Positions 9,340-17,807 are shown, counted from the stretch's first letter. The stretch: DNA of 64,000 nt from CAXBDP01 sp963974465 (GCA_049340005.1 JBMPIY010000001.1), one strand, 5' to 3'. Notes: generated by a model not told the origin, from the letters alone. Program-made: numbers and translations.

Positions 9340-11418
9340 ATGACGACGGAAAAAGAAAATAACGAAGAATTGGATAAGAACGGAACGGTAGACCAACCGG
9401 AAAACACATCAGCTGAAAAGGCTATGGATGGTAATCAAGAAGAGCAGAAAAGTGTAGAAAACACTGAAAGTAACTCTGAAGTTAAAGATGAGCAAAAATC
9501 TGAAAATGAGGAGACTAAAAGTGAAGATTCTGATGATAAATCAGAAACACCTACTGAACCTGTAGCAGAAGCTGAGTCGGAAGCGAAAGTAGAAACTCCA
9601 GCAGAACCTGCTGTAGAAGCTAATTCAGAACCGAAAGCTGAGGCAGAGCAAAATCAGGAAGAAGATGATTCTTCTGACGATGATTCTAATAGTCAAGATG
9701 ATGACACTGAAGTAGACTATCATGATATGTCTAATGCTCAGATTGCAGAATTGCTTGAGGGATTGTTATCAAGTAGTGATTTCAAAAAGGTAAATGAAAT
9801 TAGTAAAGCCGTTCAACCAATTTTTTACGAGCAGAAGGACAAATTGCAAAAGGAAGCTCTTGACAAATTTGTTGCTGAAGGTGGAGTAGAAGATGACTTC
9901 GAAATGCATTGGGATGAAGAAATCCAGCGAATTGAAGTCAGTCTTAAGTCATTGCGAGAAAAGAAAAGCCAGCATTTTCATCAAATAGAAAAAGAACGTA
10001 CTGATAATTTAAAAGCCAAAAATACCGTTCTTGAGAAATTGAGAGAGCTAGTAGATGGTGAAGAAACAGTAACAAGTATTAAGGCGATCAAAGAAATTCA
10101 GAATGAGTGGAAAAAAATTGGCCAAATACCTGCGGCTCAATTAAAACCACTTTGGGCGAGTTATAATGCATTAATGGATCGTTTCTATGATCAGCGCACA
10201 ATATACTTCGAGCTTAAGGAGCTTGACAGAAAGAAAAATCTAGAAGCAAAAGCTGAAATCTGTGAGAAAGCAGAAAAGCTAGATGATGAAAAAGATATTC
10301 GTGTTGCTATTCGTGAATTAAACGATCTGCACGAAGAATTTAAGCATATTGGCCCTGTACCACAAGAAGAGCAGCAAGCCCTTTGGGATCGCTTTAAAAA
10401 TGCTTCAGATAAGATATATGCCAAACGCAAGCAATTTAACGAAGTAGTTAAAAAGGAGCTTTTCGCAAATCTTGACAAAAAGGTAGAATTAGTAAAAGAA
10501 GTTGAAGCATTTTTAAGTTTTGATTCAGAAAGAATCAATGAATGGAATGCGAAAACGAAAGAATTGCTAGAGCTACAAAAGAAGTGGGAAGCAGTTGGCG
10601 GAATGCCGAAAGAGAAAGCTAAGGAAGTAAATAAGCAGTTTTGGTCTTCATTTAAAGGTTTCTTCCAAAATAAGAACCAATTTTTCAAAAACTTAGAGGC
10701 GAAAAGAGAAGAGAACCTAGCATTGAAAAATGCATTGGTTGAAAAGGCAGTTGAGCTTTCTCAAAGCGATGAGTTTGATAAAACGGCTCAAGCACTTAAA
10801 AAGCTTCAAGCAGAATGGAGAGAAATAGGTCCAGTACCCGAAAAGGTGAAGGACAGTATTTATAAGAAGTTCAAAAAAGCTTGTGATACTTTCTTCTCTA
10901 AGCGTAGAGAGCAAGCCAAAATAGGTGAGCAGGAGTATGTAGAGAATTTGAAGCAAAAAGAAGCCCTCTGCGAGGAGTTAGAAACTGCAGCCAAAGCAGG
11001 CAAGGCAGATTCGGACTTAATAGAAACATATCTACATAGATGGTCTACCATTGGCTTTGTGCCAAAAGAAAATATCCGTAAGATTCAGAATAGATTCAAT
11101 AGTGCCATCGAAGCTTATGCCGGCTCATTGAAAGGTTTGGATCAAGAAGATGTTGATCAGCTTAAAGTAAAAGTGAAACTTTATAAGCTCAAAACTGAGC
11201 CTGATGCTAATCGCAAGATTAATCAGAAGGAGGGAGGCATTAGAAAAAGAATTCAAGCCATTGAGAACGATATTTCCTTATGGAAAAACAATCTTGAGTT
11301 CTTTGCCAATTCATTGCAAGCAGACAAGCTTAAAAAGGATTTTGAAGTAAGAATTGAGAAAGCTCAAGAAGAAGCTGACGAGTTGAGACGTCAACTTGAG
11401 GTTTTGAAAGAACTTTGA
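9340..11418 (+). CDS. DUF349 repeat protein with acidic N-terminus
   Basis: A 692-residue cytoplasmic protein of unknown function. Residues 1 to about 130 are low-complexity and very rich in Glu, Asp and Ser, with imperfect repeats such as TEPVAEAESEAKVETPAEPAVEA. The remainder consists of several helical DUF349 repeats of about 70 residues, each with a Trp-centred core (NEWKKIGQIPAAQLKPLWASYNALMDRFYD, AEWREIGPVPEKVKDSIYKKF, HRWSTIGFVPKENIRKIQNRF). The C-terminus is a likely coiled coil. Large proteins of this design are typical of Bacteroidota. The tRNA-Thr gene follows in the same direction but has its own promoter. Confidence 0.85.
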   Translation: MTTEKENNEELDKNGTVDQPENTSAEKAMDGNQEEQKSVENTESNSEVKDEQKSENEETKSEDSDDKSETPTEPVAEAESEAKVETPAEPAVEANSEPKAEAEQNQEEDDSSDDDSNSQDDDTEVDYHDMSNAQIAELLEGLLSSSDFKKVNEISKAVQPIFYEQKDKLQKEALDKFVAEGGVEDDFEMHWDEEIQRIEVSLKSLREKKSQHFHQIEKERTDNLKAKNTVLEKLRELVDGEETVTSIKAIKEIQNEWKKIGQIPAAQLKPLWASYNALMDRFYDQRTIYFELKELDRKKNLEAKAEICEKAEKLDDEKDIRVAIRELNDLHEEFKHIGPVPQEEQQALWDRFKNASDKIYAKRKQFNEVVKKELFANLDKKVELVKEVEAFLSFDSERINEWNAKTKELLELQKKWEAVGGMPKEKAKEVNKQFWSSFKGFFQNKNQFFKNLEAKREENLALKNALVEKAVELSQSDEFDKTAQALKKLQAEWREIGPVPEKVKDSIYKKFKKACDTFFSKRREQAKIGEQEYVENLKQKEALCEELETAAKAGKADSDLIETYLHRWSTIGFVPKENIRKIQNRFNSAIEAYAGSLKGLDQEDVDQLKVKVKLYKLKTEPDANRKINQKEGGIRKRIQAIENDISLWKNNLEFFANSLQADKLKKDFEVRIEKAQEEADELRRQLEVLKEL

Positions 11419-11438
11419 AAAAAAAGTTAAAAAATCCT

Positions 11439-11468
11439 TTGCAACAAAAAACAGCTTTCCTACATTTG
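11439..11468 (+). promoter_or_regulatory. Bacteroidota-type promoter for tRNA-Thr
   Basis: TTG at 11439-11441, 19 bases, then TACATTTG at 11461-11468. This is a full match to TTG-N19-TAnnTTTG. It lies 59 bases before the tRNA. Confidence 0.8.
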
Positions 11469-11527
11469 CACTCGCTAAACGGGAAACACGGCAGTCAAAA
11501 AGCTAAAATTTCCTGATTCAGTAGAAG

Positions 11528-11600
<73 letters not shown>

Positions 11601-11610
11601 CTTGATAATA

Positions 11611-11645
11611 AGGCAGTTACGTTAAATCGTAACTGCCTTTTTTTG
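11611..11645 (+). terminator. Terminator after tRNA-Thr
   Basis: An eleven-base-pair perfect stem (AGGCAGTTACG with CGTAACTGCCT), a six-base loop and a run of T. From here to 11754 I see no further gene or signal. Confidence 0.9.
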
Positions 11646-11754
11646 TTTATGTATTTCACGATTGATTGACCCAATTGCATGTGTCAATAAAAATCCAATT
11701 TTCTTATTGATCCTAATCAAATACCATTAGTAAAGACATTTGCTGATTTTCAAT

Positions 11755-11788
11755 AAAAAAAGCCCAGACAGGTTTCACTATCAGGGCT
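11755..11788 (-). terminator. Terminator of the dienelactone hydrolase gene
   Basis: Read on the minus strand, AGCCC-t-GATAG pairs with CTGTC-t-GGGCT and is followed by a run of T. It lies about 50 bases past the stop codon of the leftward gene. Confidence 0.7.
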
Positions 11789-11840
11789 TTAAAAATAAAT
11801 CACTATTCATTTCGAAACTGCTCGTAGCAACTAGGTTTTT

Positions 11841-12731
11841 TCAACCCAAATTCTTTCTAAAAAAAGCGACAGTTCGCGACCAAGCTAATTTCGCACCTTC
11901 CTCATCGTATCGCGGTGTGCTATGATTATGGAAACCATGATTCAGTCCTTCATAAAAATGGACTTCATAGGATTTGCCATTTGCATCTAAGGCTTTTTTA
12001 TAGTCTTCCCAACCGGCATTTACTCTTGTGTCTAGAGATGCATAATGAAGTTGCAATGGAGCCTGAATGGAAGGAACATCCTCTGCAGATGCTTGGCTGC
12101 CATAATAGGGAACAGCTGCTTTCAAACCTGGAACGCGTACTGCCATCATATTTGAAATCCAGCCACCAAAGCAAAAACCTACGACACCTACATTGCCATT
12201 ACATTCAGGGTGGTTTTTTAAAGCTTCATATCCTGCAATGAAATCTTCTAACATCTCATCTCTATTACGTTTGGATTGCATGGTGCGTCCTTCATCATCA
12301 GTACCAGGATAACCACCAAAAGGAGTAAGGGCATCTGGAGCTAAAGCAATAAAACCATCTATAGCACATTGATGCGCCACATCTTCAATGTAAGGGTTTA
12401 GCCCTCTATTTTCATGTACTACCAATATACCAGGTAATTTTCCACTGGCTTCAGACGGCCTCGTAAATAATGCTTTCATTTCTCCAGCACCTTTGGGTGA
12501 GGAATAAGTGATATATTCTGCACGTAAGCGCTCATCCTTGTTATCAAAACGCTTTGTTTTTACATAATCAGGCAGCATAAAACTCATTAAGGACGCAGCT
12601 GTAATACCTCCCGCTGTATATAGAGAAAGCTTCTCCATAAATTCCCTTCTATTAATTTTATTATGAGCATAGGCATCATATAGATCAAATACTTCCTGTT
12701 TTACATCTTCCTTTTTTAGTGGCTTTTTCAT
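11841..12731 (-). CDS. Dienelactone hydrolase family protein with Tat-type signal
   Basis: An alpha/beta hydrolase related to carboxymethylenebutenolidase. The catalytic triad is visible: Cys187 in GFCFGG, Asp234 in LDTRVN and His265 in NHGFHN. The N-terminus has a twin-arginine-like motif (NRREFMEKL, Arg28-Arg29) before a hydrophobic stretch (LYTAGGITAASLMSFML), so export in folded form by the Tat system is likely. Length (296 residues) fits the exported subfamily. The natural substrate cannot be read from sequence. The gene stands alone beside the repeat island. Confidence 0.88.
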   Translation of the reverse strand: MKKPLKKEDVKQEVFDLYDAYAHNKINRREFMEKLSLYTAGGITAASLMSFMLPDYVKTKRFDNKDERLRAEYITYSSPKGAGEMKALFTRPSEASGKLPGILVVHENRGLNPYIEDVAHQCAIDGFIALAPDALTPFGGYPGTDDEGRTMQSKRNRDEMLEDFIAGYEALKNHPECNGNVGVVGFCFGGWISNMMAVRVPGLKAAVPYYGSQASAEDVPSIQAPLQLHYASLDTRVNAGWEDYKKALDANGKSYEVHFYEGLNHGFHNHSTPRYDEEGAKLAWSRTVAFFRKNLG

Positions 12732-12830
12732 AATATTTTATTTTACAAGGCTTTGATATCTAAATATAAGCTAATTGATGAAATATTGTTAATATGAGCA
12801 AGAGGATTTGTTAAATATGTAATTGGCAAA

Positions 12831-13475
12831 GCTGCAAACAGGTCGCTCCGACGGAGCTCAATAAAATAAAATTAGAATGAATTTGGTTTTCTACAAACAG
12901 GACGCTCCTAGGGAGCTAATCATAATTTAGGTTGTTTGCTGAGCTATAAACTGTTCGATGAAGCTATTGGATAAAATTTGATATTTAACATACAGGCCGC
13001 TCCTACGGAGCTAATTCCGTTAGGGTTGGATTTAGTTTTTACCAACAGCACTCTTACGGAGCTACAAGGATATTTTGTCCAATAGGAGTGACCAACCAGA
13101 ATTTTCCTACGGAGCTAGTATTACTAATTATATCTGTTTTCAGAGCAGAAATTGTGACGAACCTACAAGGATATTTCATCCATATTATTTCTACCAGCTC
13201 CATCGAAGCGAACTAATTTTGTAGCATTAAAGACATTTCCCACTGCCACAGCTCTGTAGAAGCATGCTGTCTGTAGCTACAAGGAAATTTCCAAAGCCAC
13301 AGCTCCATAGGAGCGATCTGCTTGTAGCAAGATTATCCCATCAATAGCTCCGTAGGAGCGACCCGTTTGTAGCAATAAAGATATTCCCATTCCCACAGCT
13401 CCATAGGAGCGTCCTGTTTGTAGCAATAAGGATCTTCCCACCAACCCAGCTCCATAGGAGCGACCTGTATGTTCG
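12831..13475. repeat. Left REP-like palindrome array flanking the RAYT gene
   Basis: About eleven degenerate copies of a unit of roughly 27 bases, with consensus CTACAAACAGGTCGCTCC then TACGGAGCT. The core GCTCC-tac-GGAGC is a hairpin. Copies near 12831, 12891, 12989, 13041 and 13090 read forward; copies near 13197, 13250, 13301, 13346, 13397 and 13448 read in the reverse orientation. The reverse copies are spaced 45-51 bases and separated by a semi-conserved AT-rich spacer. No gene is seen in 12732-13646 apart from this array; 13476-13646 holds nothing I recognise. Confidence 0.85.
13345..13404 (+). repeat. 60-bp direct repeat, left copy (identical to 14383-14442)
   Basis: This segment contains one complete REP-like unit, its spacer and the start of the next unit. 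It is identical base for base to 14383-14442 on the other side of the transposase gene. Confidence 0.9.
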
Positions 13476-13646
13476 GGAATTAGAACAGGCATTTTTAATG
13501 AAAATTTAATTGAAAATTGACACCAAATAATTAAATTAACATTCAGCTCGAATTTAGCGCATTGCTATTGTGGCTGAATAATAGCTTAATGAAAAACAAC
13601 ATGTTCGTATAAGCTTTGTGAAAAAGCAATCACCGAATCCAAAAAG

Positions 13647-14126
13647 GTGGCAAACCATAATGTTATGGCTAATACCTATTCACAAATCTACATTCAAATT
13701 GTATTTGCGGTAAAAGGTCGTCAAAGCCTCATTCCAAAAAAACACCGTGAAGAATTACAAAAATACATTTCAGGAATTATTACCCTTCGAGGTCAAAAAC
13801 TTCTGTCCATTTTTGCCATGCCAGATCATGTCCATTTATTGGTAGGCTTAAACCCGAATATTAGAGTTTCAGAATTAGTAAGAGATATCAAGGCAGGTTC
13901 ATCAAAATTCATGTCGGATAATCGTTGGATGACTGGAAAATTTAGTTGGCAAGAAGGCTATGGCGCATTTTCGTATTCAAAAAGTCAAATTGATGCGGTG
14001 ATAAAATATATTTCAAATCAAGAAGAACATCATAAAAAGAAAACATTTCGGGAAGAGTATTTAGACTTTTTGAAAAAATTTGAAATTGATTATGATGAAA
14101 AATATTTATTCGATTGGTTGAATTAG
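13647..14126 (+). CDS. REP-associated tyrosine transposase (RAYT), Y1/IS200-like
   Basis: Single-strand DNA transposase-like HUH nuclease of 159 residues. The metal-binding HVH motif (His61 and His63, in MPDHVHLLVGL) and the catalytic Tyr121 with Gln125 (KYISNQ) are present, so it is probably active. The N-terminus TYSQIYIQIVFAVKGRQ is typical of the Bacteroidota branch. A second ATG at 13665 could also be the start. There are no IS200/IS605 left and right ends; instead the gene sits between arrays of REP-like palindromes, which is the hallmark of RAYTs. RAYTs usually act on REP sequences in trans and are not self-mobile. Confidence 0.9.
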   Translation: MANHNVMANTYSQIYIQIVFAVKGRQSLIPKKHREELQKYISGIITLRGQKLLSIFAMPDHVHLLVGLNPNIRVSELVRDIKAGSSKFMSDNRWMTGKFSWQEGYGAFSYSKSQIDAVIKYISNQEEHHKKKTFREEYLDFLKKFEIDYDEKYLFDWLN

Positions 14127-14140
14127 GGTAATAAACAGCT

Positions 14141-14462
14141 ATAGACAGGTCACTCCTACGGAGCTAGAAAGATATTTTACACTATAGTACTACAAACAGA
14201 ATGCTCCTATGGAGCTAAACATCATAATTTAGGGTTGTTTGCTGAGCCACAAACAGTCCGATGGAGCTACGAAGATATTTCGCCTATAGAGAAGAGCTAC
14301 AAATAAATCGCTCTTATGGAGCAAAAAAAACAGATCTCGGTGCTTCTATGGAATTGTACATTTATTCTTCCATGTAACTAGCTAGCTCCGTAGGAGCGAC
14401 CCGTTTGTAGCAATAAAGATATTCCCATTCCCACAGCTCCATCGGAGCGATCTGTTTGTGGC
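14141..14462. repeat. Right REP-like palindrome array flanking the RAYT gene
   Basis: About six units of the same family as on the left. Forward copies lie near 14141, 14190, 14249 and 14297; reverse copies near 14384 and 14435. The segment 14190-14268 is a diverged duplicate of 12891-12965, sharing both the palindrome and the following AT-rich spacer (TTGTTTGCTGAGC). Confidence 0.85.
14383..14442 (+). repeat. 60-bp direct repeat, right copy (identical to 13345-13404)
   Basis: Identical to the left copy 1,038 bases away, with the RAYT gene between them. The sequence differs immediately outside the 60 bases. Confidence 0.9.
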
Positions 14463-14482
14463 ATCAGGAAACCAAAAATCAC

Positions 14483-14515
14483 AAAAAAGCCCTGATAGAT
14501 TTCTCTACCAGGGCT
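14483..14515 (-). terminator. Terminator of groESL
   Basis: On the minus strand AGCCCTGGTAGA pairs with TCTATCAGGGCT around a GAAA loop and is followed by TTTTTT. It lies 27 bases past the groEL stop. Confidence 0.9.
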
Positions 14516-14541
14516 ATATATGTATATGGTTGGGTTGATTA

Positions 14542-16173
14542 TTACATCATTCCACCCATGCCACCGCCACCCATTGGAGGCATAGCATTTTCTTTTTCTT
14601 CTGGATCATCCGCAACTACACATTCTGTAGTAAGTAGGAGAGAAGAGATAGAAGCGGCATTCTCAAGAGCCATACGTGTAACCATTGTTGGGTCAATTAC
14701 ACCAGCAGCAATTAGGTTTTCGTAAATGTCTTCACGAGCGTTGTAGCCGTAATCACCTTTACCTTCTCTTACTTTATTAATAACTACCGAGCCTTCTGCA
14801 CCTGCATTTTGAACGATAGTGCGTAGTGGAGATTCAAGAGCTAAACGGATAATATTTACACCGATTGCTTCATCTTCATTATGCGTTTTTACTTTGTCTA
14901 GAGAGTCGATAGCGCGAAGTAGCGCAATACCACCACCCGCAACTACACCTTCGCGTACAGCGGCACGAGTTGCGTGCAATGCATCATCTACTCTATCTTT
15001 CTTCTCTTTCATTTCTACTTCAGTAGCAGCACCAATGTAAAGGATAGCTACACCACCAGAAAGCTTAGCAAGTCTTTCTTGTAGTTTTTCTTTGTCGTAG
15101 TCAGAAGTAGTTTTCTCAATCTGAGCTTTGATTTCGTTAACTCTAGCTTTGATATGGTCAGCTTTACCAGCACCATTTACAATTGTAGTGTTATCCTTAT
15201 CAATATTTACTTTATCAGCAGTACCTAGGTAGTCAAGTGTAGCGTTTTCTAGTTTGTAACCTCTTTCTTCAGAAATTACTGTACCACCAGTAAGGATAGC
15301 AATATCCTCAAGCATTGCTTTACGACGGTCGCCGAAGCCTGGAGCTTTCACTGCAGCAACTTTCAGTGCGCCACGGATTTTGTTTACAACCAAAGTAGCC
15401 AAAGCTTCACCTTCTACATCTTCAGAGATAATCAAAAGAGGTTTGCCAGTTTGCGCTACAGGCTCAAGAATTGGAAGAAGCTCCTTCATTGAGGAAATCT
15501 TCTTGTCATAAATAAGGATATATGGATTCTCCAATTCAGCTTCCATCTTTTCAGAGTTGGTCACGAAGTATGGAGATAAGTAACCACGATCGAACTGCAT
15601 ACCTTCTACAGTTTTCACTTCAGTTTCGGTACCTTTTGCTTCTTCTACAGTAATTACGCCGTCTTTACCTACTTTGTCCATCGCATCTGCAATCATTTTA
15701 CCGATAGCTGAATCGTTGTTGGCAGATATAGTAGCAACTTGTTCTATTTCTTTAGAAGTATCAATTGTTTTTGATTGCTTCTTCAGGTTTTCAACAACAG
15801 CAATTACTGCTTTGTCGATACCTCTTTTCAGATCCATTGGATTAGCGCCTGCAGTCACGTTTTTGATACCGTGAGTGAAGATAGACTGCGCAAGTACTGT
15901 TGCAGTAGTAGTACCATCACCAGCGTTGTCAGCTGTTTTAGAAGCTACTTCTTTCACCAATTGAGCACCCATGTTTTCCACAGGGTCTTTCAATTCAATT
16001 TCCTTTGCTACTGTTACACCATCTTTTGTAACTGCTGGTGCACCAAATTTCTTATCGATTATCACATTGCGACCTTTTGGTCCCAAAGTTACTTTCACTG
16101 CATTAGCAAGAGTATCAACTCCTTTTTTTAGAGATTCTCTAGCTTTCTGATCGAAATAAATCAATTTTGACAT
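14542..16173 (-). CDS. groEL: Chaperonin GroEL (60 kDa)
   Basis: ATP-dependent double-ring chaperonin that folds proteins inside a cavity capped by GroES. The 543 residues are full length. Visible are the ATP-site segments VTLGPKGRNVIIDKKFGAPAVTKDGVTVAKEIEL and DNAGDGTTTATVLAQ, the apical-domain AVKAPGFGDRRKAMLEDIAILTGG, and the glycine/methionine tail (GGGGMGGMM). It follows groES after 36 bases in the same direction, so the two form the usual bicistronic operon. No GCGGGAGG octamer occurs in the operon. Confidence 0.98.
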   Translation of the reverse strand: MSKLIYFDQKARESLKKGVDTLANAVKVTLGPKGRNVIIDKKFGAPAVTKDGVTVAKEIELKDPVENMGAQLVKEVASKTADNAGDGTTTATVLAQSIFTHGIKNVTAGANPMDLKRGIDKAVIAVVENLKKQSKTIDTSKEIEQVATISANNDSAIGKMIADAMDKVGKDGVITVEEAKGTETEVKTVEGMQFDRGYLSPYFVTNSEKMEAELENPYILIYDKKISSMKELLPILEPVAQTGKPLLIISEDVEGEALATLVVNKIRGALKVAAVKAPGFGDRRKAMLEDIAILTGGTVISEERGYKLENATLDYLGTADKVNIDKDNTTIVNGAGKADHIKARVNEIKAQIEKTTSDYDKEKLQERLAKLSGGVAILYIGAATEVEMKEKKDRVDDALHATRAAVREGVVAGGGIALLRAIDSLDKVKTHNEDEAIGVNIIRLALESPLRTIVQNAGAEGSVVINKVREGKGDYGYNAREDIYENLIAAGVIDPTMVTRMALENAASISSLLLTTECVVADDPEEKENAMPPMGGGGMGGMM

Positions 16174-16209
16174 AGTTGATTCTAATTTAAAATTTTAAGT
16201 TTTGTTTGA

Positions 16210-16488
16210 TTAAACGATAGCGAAGATATCAGACTCACGCATGATAAGAAGATCTTTCCCATCAATAGTGATCTCAGTGCCAGCATATTTGCCATAAAGC
16301 ACAGTATCGCCAGCTTTCACAGTGAGTGGCTCATCTTTTTTACCATCGCCTACTGCCAGTATGGTTCCTCTTTGAGGTTTTTCTTTGGCAGAGTCTGGAA
16401 TAATTAATCCTGAAGCTGTTTTTTCTTCCGCCTGTGCAGGCTCTACGATAACGCGATCTGCTAAAGGTTTAATGTTAATTTTAGACAT
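16210..16488 (-). CDS. groES: Co-chaperonin GroES (10 kDa)
   Basis: Heptameric lid of the GroEL chamber. The 92 residues carry the mobile loop (PAQAEEKTASGLIIPDSAKEKPQRGTILAVGDG) and the family core PLADRVIVEP. It is first in the groES-groEL operon. Its upstream region has no CIRCE inverted repeat; instead there is a sigma54-like element and three TGTCAG boxes, listed separately. Confidence 0.97.
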   Translation of the reverse strand: MSKINIKPLADRVIVEPAQAEEKTASGLIIPDSAKEKPQRGTILAVGDGKKDEPLTVKAGDTVLYGKYAGTEITIDGKDLLIMRESDIFAIV

Positions 16489-16541
16489 AATGGTTAGATA
16501 TTTTGATTGTTAATTATTGTATTAGAATACGGCTCCCTCAT

Positions 16542-16557
16542 TGCACTTTTTATGCCA
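16542..16557 (-). promoter_or_regulatory. Possible sigma54 (RpoN)-type promoter upstream of groES
   Basis: On the minus strand the sequence is TGGCATAAAAAGTGCA, ending 53 bases before the groES ATG. It has GG and GC separated by exactly ten bases, as in RpoN promoters (TGGCAC-N5-TTGCA), with two deviations from the ideal sequence. It is a candidate only. Confidence 0.4.
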
Positions 16558-16567
16558 TTGCCTTTGC

Positions 16568-16608
16568 TGTCAGTCTTTCTACACAAATTGTCAGTTTTTG
16601 TATGTCAG
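16568..16608 (-). promoter_or_regulatory. Three TGTCAG (CTGACA) boxes upstream of groES
   Basis: TGTCAG occurs on the plus strand at 16568, 16589 and 16603, spaced 21 and 14 bases, all in one orientation. They lie directly upstream of the sigma54-like element relative to groES and could be activator or repressor binding sites. Confidence 0.4.
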
Positions 16609-16680
16609 GCTATATTTTAGGGAAGATTTTAGCGTCAATTCATCATTGAGATTTTAAAAATTCGCTCAAATGTGGACAAT

Positions 16681-16707
16681 AAAAAAGAGCAGCTTTTTGG
16701 GCTGCTC
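16681..16707 (-). terminator. Terminator after secG
   Basis: On the minus strand GAGCAGC pairs with GCTGCTC around a seven-base loop and is followed by TTTTTT. It lies between secG and groES. Confidence 0.85.
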
Positions 16708-16737
16708 TCATGTATTTTTAAAAAGGCGGGAGGGAAA

Positions 16738-17118
16738 TTATTCTCCGCCTGTAGTATCACCCTCAGTAACTTCTTCAATAAGCTCTTCCAAATTTTCAGT
16801 AGGAGGAGTTTGCTCTTGATTTTCAAATGTTGGAAGTGTTCCTTGTTCTGTCGCTCTTTGGATATTTGGACTTGTAATGCCTGCATCTTTTAAGCTATCT
16901 GTAATCATGAATTTGGTTGATACAGTTAGTAACATTAATGAGATCGCTAGACCCCAAGTAAGTTTCTCAAGGAAATCACTTGTTTTCTTCACACCCATAA
17001 CTTGACTTGCGCTTCCACCAAATTGGCTACCAACACCACCTTTGGAGTTTTGAGCTAATACTACCAAGATGAGTAGTAGAGAAACAATTACAATTAAAAC
17101 GATAATAAACGTAAACAT
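16738..17118 (-). CDS. secG: Preprotein translocase subunit SecG
   Basis: Small membrane subunit of the SecYEG channel. The 126 residues contain an N-terminal membrane helix (MFTFIIVLIVIVSLLLILVVLAQN), the conserved SKGGVGSQFGGSASQVMGVKKTSDFLEKLTW, and a second helix (LAISLMLLTVSTKF). The C-terminal tail is acidic and low in complexity, as in other Bacteroidota SecG proteins. It starts five bases after the upstream TPR-like gene and is last in the run miaB, activator, lptE, TPR-like, secG. Confidence 0.93.
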   Translation of the reverse strand: MFTFIIVLIVIVSLLLILVVLAQNSKGGVGSQFGGSASQVMGVKKTSDFLEKLTWGLAISLMLLTVSTKFMITDSLKDAGITSPNIQRATEQGTLPTFENQEQTPPTENLEELIEEVTEGDTTGGE

Positions 17119-17123
17119 ATTCT

Positions 17124-17807
17124 TTAATTTCTTTTCAGTTCTTCAATTCGACCCGCAAAGTAAGTTCTTTTTTCAGGATATTTCAAAATTAATTTCTCGT
17201 AAATCCGAATCGCCTTCCCTTTTTTTCCTTGCTTTTCGAATACTATAGCCAAATTTTCACTCGCAATATTATCTGACAGCTTTACACTTTCTGACGACAA
17301 ATCCTTTTGAACTTCTGTTTCGGAATCAATCGTCCTATTAGGTTTGATTCCGCCAATATTGGATTTAATGAAATTGTCGATGATTTGCTTTTGCTCTTCG
17401 AATTTGGAAGGAGCTAATGTGGGTTCTATTTCGTTAGTTTCTTTATCCTCCCGCTGTTCTTTTCTATGGATTTCTGCAATCATATCGATATTGCCAGTCT
17501 CTTCCATTATAATGGTTTCAACTTCATCAATTATATCTTCTTTTTCTGTAAAGCTTAATTGCTGTGCTTGTTCTGGCGTAAATTCCATTAATGATTTAAG
17601 CACTAGCCTATCAGGGGAAGCAATAGCCGCAGAATGAAGTCTATTAGTTTGATCTGGCAGATTTAGCTCCAAAGCAGCTTTAGCCATTATCATTTTCAAT
17701 GTAGAAAAGTAAGGATGCTTAGCTACAATCTTGTCCATTTTCTCAAACTCTTTAAAGCTAATCTGATAAGGATGAGTCAATAAATGTAGTAATTCCTTCT
17801 TCTTCAC
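17124..17807 (-). CDS. Hypothetical protein with C-terminal TPR-like segment
   Basis: A 227-residue protein without a signal peptide. The N-terminal part (LLHLLTHPYQISFKEFEKMDKIVAKHPYFSTLKMIMAKAAL) is helical; the middle is charged. The last 45 residues (SENLAIVFEKQGKKGKAIRIYEKLILKYPEKRTYFAGRIEEL) resemble one tetratricopeptide repeat. It sits between lptE and secG, a position where Bacteroidota genomes commonly carry such a protein. A role near the envelope assembly machinery is suggested only by context. Confidence 0.65.
   Translation of the reverse strand: MKKKELLHLLTHPYQISFKEFEKMDKIVAKHPYFSTLKMIMAKAALELNLPDQTNRLHSAAIASPDRLVLKSLMEFTPEQAQQLSFTEKEDIIDEVETIIMEETGNIDMIAEIHRKEQREDKETNEIEPTLAPSKFEEQKQIIDNFIKSNIGGIKPNRTIDSETEVQKDLSSESVKLSDNIASENLAIVFEKQGKKGKAIRIYEKLILKYPEKRTYFAGRIEELKRN

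Noticed and set aside
10191..10688. Minus-strand open frame of 165 codons inside the DUF349 gene
   Set aside because: It is rich in Ser, Phe and Leu as expected from the complement of Glu/Lys-rich codons; a shadow of the real gene.
13197..13475. Possible CRISPR array (repeats at 45-51 base spacing)
   Set aside because: Repeats are imperfect and palindromic, orientation changes within the island, spacers resemble one another, and no cas gene is present. A RAYT/REP explanation fits better.
13277..13492. Open frame on the minus strand encoding a repetitive peptide (TGRSYGA repeated)
   Set aside because: It is the direct translation of the REP-like palindrome array and has no independent support as a gene.
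13647..14126. Complete IS200/IS605 insertion sequence
   Set aside because: No IS ends, no second gene and no target-site context were found. REP-like arrays on both sides indicate a RAYT.
16489..16640. CIRCE (HrcA) operator upstream of groES
   Set aside because: The inverted repeat TTAGCACTC-N9-GAGTGCTAA is not present in this interval.
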